Positions 1-8,489 of a stretch of DNA of 64,000 nt are shown here, piece after piece. Made by a program: the position numbers and the translations under genes. Each line of letters begins with the position of its first letter. Positions within the stretch are counted from its first letter, which is position 1. A model generated the notes under the pieces. The model saw only the letters and a program-made list of their open reading frames with translations, searched no databases and had not been told where the DNA came from. The DNA is from Sediminihaliea albiluteola (GTDB lineage: Bacteria > Pseudomonadota > Gammaproteobacteria > Pseudomonadales > Halieaceae): NCBI RefSeq assembly GCF_014077625.1, contig NZ_JACFXU010000017.1:294818-358817 (forward strand). Reading direction: 5' to 3'.

Positions 1-707
1 AAGAAAAGCCACAAAAAGAAAATACCCCTTTTTATCCGCGGTCTCCTTACGCGGTTGCAAAGCTTTATGCTTATTGGATTACGATTAACTATCGTGAATC
101 CTATGGACTATTTGCTTGCAATGGGTTGTTATTTAATCATGAGTCACCGAAAAGAGGTGAAACTTTCGTAACACGTAAAATTACACGAGGCTTATGCAAT
201 ATTGCTCAAGGTTTAGAGAGTCATTTGTACATGGGTAATATTGATGCTTTGCGTGATTGGGGCCATGCAAAAGACTATGTGCGGATGCAGTGGCTGATGC
301 TGCAACAAGAGAAGCCTGAAGACTATGTTATTGCTACTGGAGTGCAAAACACAGTTAGGCAGTTTATTGTTTGGTCGGCACAGGAGCTGGGTATTACATT
401 GCGGTTTGAAGGCGAAGGAATTGATGAAGTTGGCATTGTGGAAAAAATTGAAGGCGATAATGCGCCGGCACTTAATGTGGGTGATGTAATTATAAAAATT
501 GATCCGCGATACTTCAGGCCAGCTGAAGTGGAGTCATTATTAGGTGACTCGAGTAAAGCAAAAAATAGCTTAGGATGGATGCCTGAGATTACGGTTCAAG
601 ATATTTGCACAGAAATGGTTCGTGAAGACCTACAAATTGCTAAGCGTCATTCGTTATTGAAAAAGCACGGATATGAGCTCCCTGTGGCAAGAGAAAGCAG
701 TAAATAA
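1..707 (+). CDS. gmd: GDP-mannose 4,6-dehydratase, 3' part (5' end outside window)
   Basis: The reading frame is open from base 3 and encodes the last 234 residues of a GDP-mannose 4,6-dehydratase, the short-chain dehydrogenase/reductase (SDR) enzyme that makes GDP-4-keto-6-deoxymannose. The visible part starts just before the catalytic YxxxK motif (SPYAVAK, fragment residues 15-20). It continues through [16 protein letters not shown], the [16 protein letters not shown] nucleotide-sugar segment and the [11 protein letters not shown] segment, as in the E. coli enzyme. The gene is cut only by the window edge. An internal TTG near 126 could be mistaken for a start, but the homologous sequence upstream of it shows that the frame continues leftwards. 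The product is the substrate of the next gene, fcl. Confidence 0.95.
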   Translation, partial: EKPQKENTPFYPRSPYAVAKLYAYWITINYRESYGLFACNGLLFNHESPKRGETFVTRKITRGLCNIAQGLESHLYMGNIDALRDWGHAKDYVRMQWLMLQQEKPEDYVIATGVQNTVRQFIVWSAQELGITLRFEGEGIDEVGIVEKIEGDNAPALNVGDVIIKIDPRYFRPAEVESLLGDSSKAKNSLGWMPEITVQDICTEMVREDLQIAKRHSLLKKHGYELPVARESSK

Positions 708-863
708 TATTGGAGTGGTGCTGATGAGCTCAAGTACAGGTAATTATGCCTGAGAGGCCTGAACTGTAATTGATGGGAGCAACTCCCTGCGATCATAATG
801 GCAGGTGAGAAGTTGAGATTACTGCCTAATGTTCGGCTATGTGTTTGATTGGATAAATGTACG
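708..863. other. gmd-fcl intergenic region with a small hairpin
   Basis: This 156-bp spacer is unusually long for two genes of one pathway. It contains a perfect short hairpin, GGGAG-CAA-CTCCC at 775-787, with no T-run after it. A looser pairing GGCAG...CTGCC lies just downstream. I see no convincing coding sequence; one 9-codon frame (724 onward) is too short to support. The hairpin could be a partial terminator or an mRNA-stabilising element. Nothing further can be decided from sequence. Confidence 0.3.
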
Positions 864-1826
864 ATGAGTGTGAAAATCTTCGTCGCAGGTCATCATGGTA
901 TGGTTGGCTCTGCTTTGACAAAAGAATTGTATAAGAATTCAGCTAATGTCTTGGTTACTGCTGATCGTGAGGAGCTTGATTTAACTTGTCAGGAAGCTGT
1001 TGTAGATTTTTTTAACCAACATCACTTTGATCAGGTGTATTTAGCGGCAGCAAAAGTAGGTGGAATACACGCAAATAATACCTATCCCGCGGAGTTCATT
1101 TATGAAAATCTAATGATTGAGGCAAATGTCATCCATGCTGCTCACATGAATGATGTACAAAAACTGCTGTTTTTAGGTTCTTCATGTATTTATCCAGTAC
1201 TTGCGGATCAGCCAATTGTCGAAGAGGCTTTGCTGACAGGAGGTTTAGAGCCAACTAACGAGCCTTATGCCATTGCTAAAATTGCAGGGATAAAGCTCTG
1301 CGAAAGTTATAACAGGCAATATGGCAGGGATTATCGAAGTGTAATGCCTACGAATTTATATGGTGAAAATGATAACTTTCACCCTGTGAATAGTCATGTG
1401 ATACCTGCCCTTATTCGACGTTTTCATGAAGCGGCAAAAAGTAATATTAAAGAGGTTATTGTCTGGGGGACGGGGATGCCTAGACGTGAATTTCTTCACG
1501 TCAATGATATGGCTTCTGCTGGTGTCTATATCATGAATGTAAAAGAGTCGATTTATAAAAAAAATACTAAACCTATGTTATCTCATATTAATGTCGGAAC
1601 GGGTATTGATTATTCTATAAAAGAGTTAGCTGAAATTTTATCAGAGATAACAGGATTCCATGGTGATATTGTCTATGACTCCACAAAGCCTGATGGAGCT
1701 CCTCGTAAACTAATGGATGTGAGTCGTCTTACAGGTTTAGGTTGGATTCCGAGTATTGAATTAAAAGAAGGTTTACAGAAAACCTATGACTGGTTTTGTA
1801 AAAACGAAGAGCTGCTCCGATTATAA
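864..1826 (+). CDS. fcl: GDP-L-fucose synthase (GDP-4-keto-6-deoxymannose epimerase/reductase)
   Basis: This bifunctional SDR enzyme converts GDP-4-keto-6-deoxymannose to GDP-L-fucose using NADPH. The Rossmann motif GHHGMVG is at residues 9-15, the catalytic serine segment LGSSCIYP is near 104-111, and Tyr135 and Lys139 form the YxxxK motif in [10 protein letters not shown]. The length of 320 residues is normal for the family. I chose ATG 864 ([12 protein letters not shown]) over an upstream in-frame TTG at 849 because family proteins begin a few residues before the dinucleotide motif. Together with gmd it supplies the L-fucose donor for the polysaccharide made by this locus. Confidence 0.95.
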   Translation: MSVKIFVAGHHGMVGSALTKELYKNSANVLVTADREELDLTCQEAVVDFFNQHHFDQVYLAAAKVGGIHANNTYPAEFIYENLMIEANVIHAAHMNDVQKLLFLGSSCIYPVLADQPIVEEALLTGGLEPTNEPYAIAKIAGIKLCESYNRQYGRDYRSVMPTNLYGENDNFHPVNSHVIPALIRRFHEAAKSNIKEVIVWGTGMPRREFLHVNDMASAGVYIMNVKESIYKKNTKPMLSHINVGTGIDYSIKELAEILSEITGFHGDIVYDSTKPDGAPRKLMDVSRLTGLGWIPSIELKEGLQKTYDWFCKNEELLRL

Positions 1827-1909
1827 TATTAAATAAAAGATTACCGTAATTTTATAAGATGTTATGATCGATGTCATAAAAAGTAAAAAGTGCTAATTAA
1901 GTTGTTCTT

Positions 1910-2617
1910 ATGATAAGTATTATCACTGCGACATATAATTCTGAGCGAAGCATAAAAAGACTTGTTAATTCGATAAACTCGCAAACGAATAAGTCATTTG
2001 AGTGGATTATTGTTGATAATAAATCCAGTGATTCGACTCTAGATATTGTTAAGGGGCTAACTAATGTGCAATATAAGATTATCTCGGAAAGTGATTTTGG
2101 TATTTATGATGCTATTAATAAAGGTATCAAAGCATCAAGATACAACTATTATTTAGTTGTAGGTTCGGATGATGAGCTATTTATTAATGCGGTAGAAAAA
2201 TTTTCTGCCTCTATTTCAGATCACCCTGATGCCGTAACTGCAAAGCTTTATTTTGGTAAAAAAATAATGGGTGTTAGAGGAGGGAGCTCTTTAATAAATA
2301 AGCAGTTTAAATACTTTTCAGCTCACTCAGTTTCTACTATCTTCAAAAAGGAACTGCACAATTCACTAGGTTATTACTCAAGCTCTTTTCCGATTGCGGC
2401 TGATCAGCTCTTTATGCTTAAGATTGCAAATACTCCAGGTGCAAATATTAAAGTAATTGACGATGTAGTAGGTAGATTTAATTTGGGTGGTGTGAGTAGT
2501 TCTGATTATCTTGGTACACTAACAGAAAGCCTACGTATACAGTTAAAGTTTGAAAAAAAATATTTATGTCTTCTACTTTATATATTTAAGTTAATAAAAA
2601 ATATAAAAAAAATTTAG
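1910..2617 (+). CDS. family 2 glycosyltransferase
   Basis: A cytoplasmic GT-A fold glycosyltransferase of 235 residues. It begins with the typical MISIITATYNSE strand, followed by WIIVDNKSSDST (residues 32-43) and the SDFGIYDAINKGI segment (61-73) seen in colanic-acid type WcaE-like enzymes. The metal-binding acidic pair is at GSDDE (87-88). It most likely adds one sugar to the lipid-linked repeat unit; donor and acceptor cannot be read from sequence. The gene is strongly AT-rich and ends in a lysine/isoleucine-rich tail. It lies 83 bp after fcl on the same strand and may be co-transcribed with it. Confidence 0.85.
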   Translation: MISIITATYNSERSIKRLVNSINSQTNKSFEWIIVDNKSSDSTLDIVKGLTNVQYKIISESDFGIYDAINKGIKASRYNYYLVVGSDDELFINAVEKFSASISDHPDAVTAKLYFGKKIMGVRGGSSLINKQFKYFSAHSVSTIFKKELHNSLGYYSSSFPIAADQLFMLKIANTPGANIKVIDDVVGRFNLGGVSSSDYLGTLTESLRIQLKFEKKYLCLLLYIFKLIKNIKKI

Positions 2618-2688
2618 TTGTGTAGTGTGAAATGCTTCATTATGCTTTTCTACCTATTAATAGAAAATAGCTTCGCAGTAAAAATAGA

Positions 2689-3873
2689 TTAATGTATGCG
2701 ATAAAGTGTACCTAGCTCATCGCTGTCCACTATAGTGGCCTTAAGTTCTCGATTTTCTTGTTTAAGAAATTTATTAGATTTGGAATATTCAATCGAACTA
2801 TGTTCTCCAAGCACAAGAATGTAGTCACCAATTTTAGCGTGACGACCAACGGGTATTTGATTGCCGAGATTAAATATATTTGTTGGTAGAAGATAGTACT
2901 GAAGTTTAAGGCGTTGATAATTATGCCCTTTAGAGTTGTGAACAATAAAAAGCCTATCTTCTTTTTGAAAAGATATTTTATTTTTAATACGCTCGGAGTA
3001 TTTGTAAAGAGCTGAATCACTCTCGCTATAACGCTTTTCCTTATAGCTGAGGCCAGAGTATTGGCTATAGGTTTGACGCGCTTGATAAGTAAGTTGCAGT
3101 TGCCAAACTAAGTCTAGAGCCGCCCAAGGAATTATTAATAGAAAAATATAATGTGTAGGCACAACACGAATAGGCAGAATTAGTAGGTAGACAAACGCTG
3201 TAAGGGCCCACAAGGCAGTGAATACAGTAGGTGAATTAAGTTGAGATTTGGTCAACCACTTCAAGCTATTTATTGAAGAGTGGTTCCAGGGTTTAAAGCT
3301 GAGCCACTCGCTTCTTAAAACACGTAAAACATTGAGGGTTGTGGGTGCTTCAGCTCTGATATCTTTTATTGACAGTGTTTGATCTCTAAGGTCTCCATAC
3401 ACATCTAGGCCAACTTCAGTAATTATGCCGTTCCACTCTTGATTATCAGACAGGTCTACGTATGTTGTGCCAATGAGGCTCGGGTTTATCTTTGTGTAAT
3501 TTAATTTTTGATTGCCTCCTCTTAGCTTCCAAACTAAGTAAGTGGTAACTCCCGAGTGTGCACCGTGTATATTAAGTGCTACAACTGGGTAATTATCTGC
3601 GTTAAAGTTTGAATAACTAATAATTAGTCCTCGACCATCATCAAGCTTATCCAGACTGTTGCCCTTTGCTGTCGGTGTTGGTTTGCCGATAACTACCCTA
3701 AATCGATCAACGAATATATTTGCAGGATTATTGGTAGAGGTAGATAGGTTGGTAAAGTCAATATTTGAGTGTAGCTTGTAAAGATGCGGTATAAGAAGCA
3801 GGCTGGTTAAAAAACTAATAACAGCAGCAAAAAGTACGCCTGCAATCGAAGAGAGCCAATGCGGTTTAAGCAT
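2689..3873 (-). CDS. membrane protein of unknown function in polysaccharide locus
   Basis: I do not recognise this 394-residue protein. A membrane segment lies at residues 8-30. It is followed by a roughly 180-residue region (35-215) that looks extracytoplasmic and beta-rich, with a closing strand TLSIKDIRAEAP near 166-177 like those of carbohydrate-binding jelly rolls. Two adjacent membrane helices span about 217-260. The C-terminal part (270-394) contains the phrase RLKLQYYLLPTNIFNLG near 321-337, a pattern seen in membrane proteins of saccharide assembly. It is transcribed leftwards, 55 bp downstream of the C5-epimerase-like gene, and probably forms an operon with it. A role with the epimerase in modifying or exporting the polymer is inference only. 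Confidence 0.6.
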   Translation of the reverse strand: MLKPHWLSSIAGVLFAAVISFLTSLLLIPHLYKLHSNIDFTNLSTSTNNPANIFVDRFRVVIGKPTPTAKGNSLDKLDDGRGLIISYSNFNADNYPVVALNIHGAHSGVTTYLVWKLRGGNQKLNYTKINPSLIGTTYVDLSDNQEWNGIITEVGLDVYGDLRDQTLSIKDIRAEAPTTLNVLRVLRSEWLSFKPWNHSSINSLKWLTKSQLNSPTVFTALWALTAFVYLLILPIRVVPTHYIFLLIIPWAALDLVWQLQLTYQARQTYSQYSGLSYKEKRYSESDSALYKYSERIKNKISFQKEDRLFIVHNSKGHNYQRLKLQYYLLPTNIFNLGNQIPVGRHAKIGDYILVLGEHSSIEYSKSNKFLKQENRELKATIVDSDELGTLYRIH

Positions 3874-3928
3874 GGTAGTGAAAGGCTAGCGTGTGATTTG
3901 AAATTATGGGCATTGATTGCGGTACGCG

Positions 3929-5323
3929 CTATTTAGATGAGTTGCATGTCGAATAGCACAAGGTATTGGTAAGCAATTTGAGCTCTAGTGACATGTCGTA
4001 GTGTAAATTTATTTCACGTAATGCAATGATATCTGCGTCTTCCGGTTTTTGAAAAGTTATTCTAGCTCCATCTATACTATTGTGCGGCTCGGCAAGTTCT
4101 ATTATATGTACTAATGATTTGAAGTGACGAGTTGCAAAATTTGTGCGGCTTTTAATTCGGTGGGGTGCAGGTATCCAGTTGTTATTGTTTTTGATCTCAA
4201 TTAATAAGCTCTTTTCGAGCAGTTTTTGCCCTGTTGTCACAAGGACAAGCTCAGTTAGATTTTCAGCCTTGCGTCGTAACTGTATGTCTAGAACAGCTGG
4301 AAATTTATTCGTGCTCCAGTAAGTTCCATAAGTCCAGTTGCCGTCATTTAGATTGTCTGGGCCGTGTTTAACTGGTTCAATGGAGTGATTTGCACTTATC
4401 GATTCAAACTTATTGGGTATGCCGTAGACCTTGGAGTCACCAAAATCCTGGGCAAGATAACGGTTAGCGGTTGATAGAAATATAGGTTCCTGTGTTGATT
4501 CATATAGCCAAAGTAATTGAGCTATATGTAGGTGATGATATTTACCTCCGGTAGCAGAGGCAATCCCATGCCTTATTTCGGGATGGTTGGATTGGCTGTA
4601 AAAGCTATTGAAGCCGGCATCAAAGCTAGTAATTAGCTTTGAAAGCGATACTGTTGATTTATTAAAAAGCTGTAATGCCTCTTCGTCTTTCGTATATTTA
4701 GCGTAGTCCCATAGACCAGCAATCGCAAAAATATGACCGTTAAGTACGTGTCTTTCTGGAGTAGATGGATACTCATCAAACCAGATTTCCCCAGCCCAGT
4801 CTGTTAAAACTCCCCCAGCAGATATATTTCTGTTGAGCGAAGTAAGGATTTGTTTGGCCATCTCTAAATACTTAGTGTCACCAGTGAGTGAGTGCGCTTC
4901 GATCATAACAGACAGTCCAAAGCCCTGACTCATGGCTGAGAGCCATTGCTGTGGTAATACATAGTCTGAGCCTGTTAATGGGTCCTTGGTCCACCAGCCT
5001 CCGATGCCATTGCGCACCTCGAAATTATCAACTAGCCATTCGAGCAACTCATTAAATCTTTTTTTACTAATTTCATTGCCCGTTTTGAAATAGTTCTTGT
5101 AGTACTCTAGCGCTGTTTGAGTGATTTGGATTGGGTAGTAAATCAACTGGCCATTATAATTCAGTTGTGGCACTTCATTCTTATCGAGCGTCTGGCTCTG
5201 AAACTTTTTAACATTTCCAGAAACGAGCGGGTAGGGATCTGCAAGTAAATGGGGTGATGTGGCCCATGTTTTGGTCGAAAATAATAGGCCAGCTGCAAGG
5301 AGTAAAATGAGGCGCATGTGCAT
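3929..5323 (-). CDS. exported D-glucuronyl C5-epimerase-like protein
   Basis: This protein resembles the C-terminal catalytic domain of heparan-sulfate D-glucuronyl C5-epimerase (C5-epim_C family). That enzyme converts D-glucuronate to L-iduronate within a polymer. A signal peptide (residues 1-21, cleavage after TWA) sends it to the periplasm. Family hallmarks are GGWW (108-111), QQWLSAMSQG (125-134), WFDEYPSTP (181-189), VLNG (193-196) and YHHLHIAQL (262-270). Residues about 320-445 form an extra domain (NLNDGNW, YWSTNKFPAVLDIQL) that looks like a discoidin/F5-8C carbohydrate-binding fold; this is inference. The start could also be the ATG at 5317. A TATAAT-like -10 on the minus strand lies at 5360-5365. 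It is divergent from the GT-C-like gene and is followed by the unknown membrane protein gene. Confidence 0.8.
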   Translation of the reverse strand: MHMRLILLLAAGLLFSTKTWATSPHLLADPYPLVSGNVKKFQSQTLDKNEVPQLNYNGQLIYYPIQITQTALEYYKNYFKTGNEISKKRFNELLEWLVDNFEVRNGIGGWWTKDPLTGSDYVLPQQWLSAMSQGFGLSVMIEAHSLTGDTKYLEMAKQILTSLNRNISAGGVLTDWAGEIWFDEYPSTPERHVLNGHIFAIAGLWDYAKYTKDEEALQLFNKSTVSLSKLITSFDAGFNSFYSQSNHPEIRHGIASATGGKYHHLHIAQLLWLYESTQEPIFLSTANRYLAQDFGDSKVYGIPNKFESISANHSIEPVKHGPDNLNDGNWTYGTYWSTNKFPAVLDIQLRRKAENLTELVLVTTGQKLLEKSLLIEIKNNNNWIPAPHRIKSRTNFATRHFKSLVHIIELAEPHNSIDGARITFQKPEDADIIALREINLHYDMSLELKLLTNTLCYSTCNSSK

Positions 5324-5506
5324 TCAATTATAAGCGGTATTAATAATATATGTGAGCAAATTATAACGCTTCGATGGTCCTTTTGGTATGCTTCCTGCTT
5401 AAGCAACGAGCTATATTTTTGTGCCTTTATCCTTGAGTGTGGTAGGTGGCAAAGTGCTGACGCCCGATTTCTTATTATTAACGCATGATCTATTAGAAGT
5501 GATTCT

Positions 5507-6931
5507 ATGCCTAGTGTGTATCCTCTAGTTGCGCTTTTATTGCCTTGGCTTATTGGTTCTTTGTTGATGGCGAGGTTGTTGGCATCGAGTAAAGCAAATA
5601 ATTGCTACCTAACCCTAGGGCATGGATATTTTTTGGGTGTCTTTTTGGTTACTGCAATCCTTAGATTGCTTGATGGCTTAAATTGGTCAGTTGATTTTTA
5701 TACTGTTGTGGCTTTTCTAGTAGCTTTAGGTGGAGCTGCTTTAATACCATTACAAAAGTCCTTCAATGACAAGTCTGAGGTAAACACGACGGTAAAGGTT
5801 AGTGGTGGAGAGAAGGCCATAATCGTGATATTAATTGGGTTGATAGCCCTGCGTTATGGAACAATTTTAATAGAAGTGCTAGAGCGGCCTCTTTATCCTT
5901 GGGATGCATGGATGAATTGGGCGCCAAAAGCTGTTGTTTGGTTTCACAATGGTGAGATATCAACTTTTGTAAGCCCCAGTTCTTGGCTAAATATAAGCAA
6001 TGAAATAGTTTACACGCTAGGTAACTATTCCTCCTCAACATATCCGGAGTCAGTGCCACTTCTTTATTGGTGGATGATGATGGCAGGGCAGTCAGATTCT
6101 AGCCCTGCGATACTTGTGCCTTGGGTTTTGGCACCAATTGCTTTAGGCTTTTCCCTTTATGGGTATTTACGTGTCAAAGGGGTGGGCCCATTTCTAGCTG
6201 TTGTAGCTGTTTACATGCTGGTCAATACACCATTTGTGAATGTGCATAGTGCACTGGCAGGTTATGCAGACATCTGGATGGCTGCCGTCTTTAGCTTGGC
6301 GTTATTTTCTCTGGGGGCCTTTGAGGATACCGGTGAGGTTCGATGGCTCGTCTTGTGTATCATGTGGTGTATTGTTTGTGGGACGGTGAAAAAGCCGGGA
6401 ATAGTTTTAGGCTTGATAGTGATAGCAGGGTTGGCTAGGGCAGTTTTTAAGCCTCGGCTGTTGAAGGAGCTTACGGTAGTTGCTTTTTCTTTTAGTGCCT
6501 TTTTAGTAGCGCTTATTTTAGGTGTAAAGTTCGTTGTGCCTAGTCTCGGGACGTTTCAATTGGACCTGTCTACAATATCAGTCTCTAAGATCGGAGCTAT
6601 AAGGCTTGGTTTTGACGATGTGGGAGAGGCAGCAATAGCGACATTGTTTGGCATGTTGAATTGGAATATAACCTTTTATCTAGTAGTGGTAGTCATGGTT
6701 TTTGCGGCAATCTTAATGAGAGATTTGAGACCTAACAATGCGCAGCTTGTTGTGGGCTTCGTAGTTCTCTTTTTGGCATTTATTTACAGCTTTACTCACT
6801 ATTCATTACAGCTAAAAGACTACACGACGTTTAATAGAACCGTTTTGTATGTTCTGCCATCAATAATTTACTTGCTCTCGATTACAGTGCATGGCCTCCT
6901 TATTAGGTTATCAGATCGGCAAATCAAATAA
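5507..6931 (+). CDS. polytopic membrane protein, possible GT-C type glycosyltransferase
   Basis: A 474-residue integral membrane protein with roughly ten or more hydrophobic helices. After the third or fourth helix a loop carries the motif PWDAWMNW (residues 131-138), followed by an aromatic-rich segment (SSSTYPESVPLLYWWMM). An acidic residue in the first large outer loop is the usual arrangement in GT-C transferases that use polyprenyl-phosphate sugars. I cannot assign it to a named family, and the function is inferred from this layout and the locus. It diverges from the epimerase-like gene across a 183-bp AT-rich region. Alternatives are an unusual polymerase or a flippase-like component. 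Confidence 0.6.
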   Translation: MPSVYPLVALLLPWLIGSLLMARLLASSKANNCYLTLGHGYFLGVFLVTAILRLLDGLNWSVDFYTVVAFLVALGGAALIPLQKSFNDKSEVNTTVKVSGGEKAIIVILIGLIALRYGTILIEVLERPLYPWDAWMNWAPKAVVWFHNGEISTFVSPSSWLNISNEIVYTLGNYSSSTYPESVPLLYWWMMMAGQSDSSPAILVPWVLAPIALGFSLYGYLRVKGVGPFLAVVAVYMLVNTPFVNVHSALAGYADIWMAAVFSLALFSLGAFEDTGEVRWLVLCIMWCIVCGTVKKPGIVLGLIVIAGLARAVFKPRLLKELTVVAFSFSAFLVALILGVKFVVPSLGTFQLDLSTISVSKIGAIRLGFDDVGEAAIATLFGMLNWNITFYLVVVVMVFAAILMRDLRPNNAQLVVGFVVLFLAFIYSFTHYSLQLKDYTTFNRTVLYVLPSIIYLLSITVHGLLIRLSDRQIK

Positions 6932-7041
6932 ATACATCATCTGAGAAATAGATATTGTTGACTTATGCTGCTTTAGCGAATGCACAAGACAGGCGGCATT
7001 ATAGAACATGAGGCACGCAGTGAAAGAGGTTACTAGACAGA

Positions 7042-8421
7042 ATGTGGCGTAAGCAGTCATCTGACTTGGTAAAGTTTTTTATAGCACTGCTAGATGTGGG
7101 CTTGATAACAAGTGCATTTTATATAGCTTATTGGGCTCGTTTTGGCAGCTTTCAGGGCGTTACTGAGTTCATTTGGCTTTGCTATTTTTCTGCACCGATA
7201 ACTTTAATTTTGCTACTGCGCTACCGGGTCTTGACGGGATTTCGATATCAGAGTTTATCTAGGATATCTGTTTCTACGCTCTTGGCTTTTATTATGTCTG
7301 GGCTCATTTGCTCGACTATACTCTACCTTACAAAAACGGCGGAATATAGCCGGCTTGTTTTCGGTTATTACTTTTCGCTGGCGACACTTTTTGTATTGCT
7401 AGAAAAAATCCTCGTGAAGAAACTATTTGAACGCTACTTGCGCAATGGGGGAATGAATATACGTGTTGCTATGCTTGGTTTTGGAAGCAAGTTTGAAAGT
7501 GTAGCTGCTAGTATTGCAGGTAATAAGGAGTGGGGAGTTCGAGCTGTTTTAAGCTTAGATATACGAGATGAAAGTGTTAAATCTTTAGTAAATAAAATCC
7601 GTAAGTCGATTATTGACGAAGTCTATATTATATATCCGCGAGCAGCTAATTATGATGGTCAGGTTGATAAGCTGATAGCAGGTATTGAGAAATTAGGAAT
7701 TCCTATCAGGGTGGCATCAAACTATGATGAACTACAGGGTTACTATGGGCAGTATTTTAGCAATATAGCTAAAGTTCCCGCTGTATTACTTGCACCTTAT
7801 AATCTAGATCCGGATCAGGTGATAATAAAAAGGCTAGTTGACATTGTGGGGGCTTTAGTAGGTCTTGCTATTTTGTTTCTTATTCTGCCTATAGTGGCTT
7901 TGTCTATTAAGCTGAGCTCACCGGGTCCAGTGTTTTTTAGCCAAGTACGGGTGGGGAAGTCAGGCCGTCATTTTAAGATATATAAGTTTCGGAGTATGTA
8001 TATTGACGCCGAAGAACGTAAAGCTGAGCTTACGCAATTCAATGTTCATGAGGGGCATATATTCAAAATGGATGACGACCCTCGAATAACACCTGTGGGG
8101 CGCTTTCTTAGAAAATATAGTATTGATGAAGTGCCACAATTTTGGAATGTGTTGATAGGGGATATGTCTTTAGTGGGCACGCGTCCTCCAACTAAGGATG
8201 AGGTGGCTGGCTACGAAGACCATCATTTTCGTCGCATTAGTATAAAACCTGGAATTACAGGACTTTGGCAAGTTAGCGGGCGCAATGATATTACCGACTT
8301 TGATGATGTCGTGGCTCTAGATGTCGAGTACATACGAAACTGGGGGCTTCTAAGTGATATGAAAATAATACTGCGTACTATAACGACAGTATTGTTTCCA
8401 AAGAGTGGCAGTCGGCTTTGA
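7042..8421 (+). CDS. polyprenyl-phosphate sugar-1-phosphate transferase (WcaJ/WbaP type)
   Basis: The initiating enzyme of repeat-unit synthesis: it transfers a hexose-1-phosphate from a UDP-sugar to undecaprenyl phosphate at the inner membrane. The 459 residues contain four or five N-terminal helices, a central CoA-binding-like domain, one re-entrant helix near 265-285 and the C-terminal bacterial sugar-transferase domain. In the last domain I see FKIYKFRSM, DEVPQFWNVL (starting at 362), GDMSLVGTRPP (ending at 383) and the KPGITGLWQVSGRN segment. These are the standard motifs of the family. Glucose or galactose is likely but cannot be told apart here. Its presence argues for a Wzx/Wzy-type pathway. 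Confidence 0.92.
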   Translation: MWRKQSSDLVKFFIALLDVGLITSAFYIAYWARFGSFQGVTEFIWLCYFSAPITLILLLRYRVLTGFRYQSLSRISVSTLLAFIMSGLICSTILYLTKTAEYSRLVFGYYFSLATLFVLLEKILVKKLFERYLRNGGMNIRVAMLGFGSKFESVAASIAGNKEWGVRAVLSLDIRDESVKSLVNKIRKSIIDEVYIIYPRAANYDGQVDKLIAGIEKLGIPIRVASNYDELQGYYGQYFSNIAKVPAVLLAPYNLDPDQVIIKRLVDIVGALVGLAILFLILPIVALSIKLSSPGPVFFSQVRVGKSGRHFKIYKFRSMYIDAEERKAELTQFNVHEGHIFKMDDDPRITPVGRFLRKYSIDEVPQFWNVLIGDMSLVGTRPPTKDEVAGYEDHHFRRISIKPGITGLWQVSGRNDITDFDDVVALDVEYIRNWGLLSDMKIILRTITTVLFPKSGSRL

Positions 8422-8489
8422 TGAAATAGATAAAACTAAACATAATAACAAGTATAGAATAATATGAATAAAACGCAGATAGTGCAGTT

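Noticed and set aside
724..753. Short frame MSSSTGNYA between gmd and fcl as a leader peptide
   Set aside because: No regulatory codon bias, no ribosome-binding site pattern and no attenuator-like structure that depends on it.
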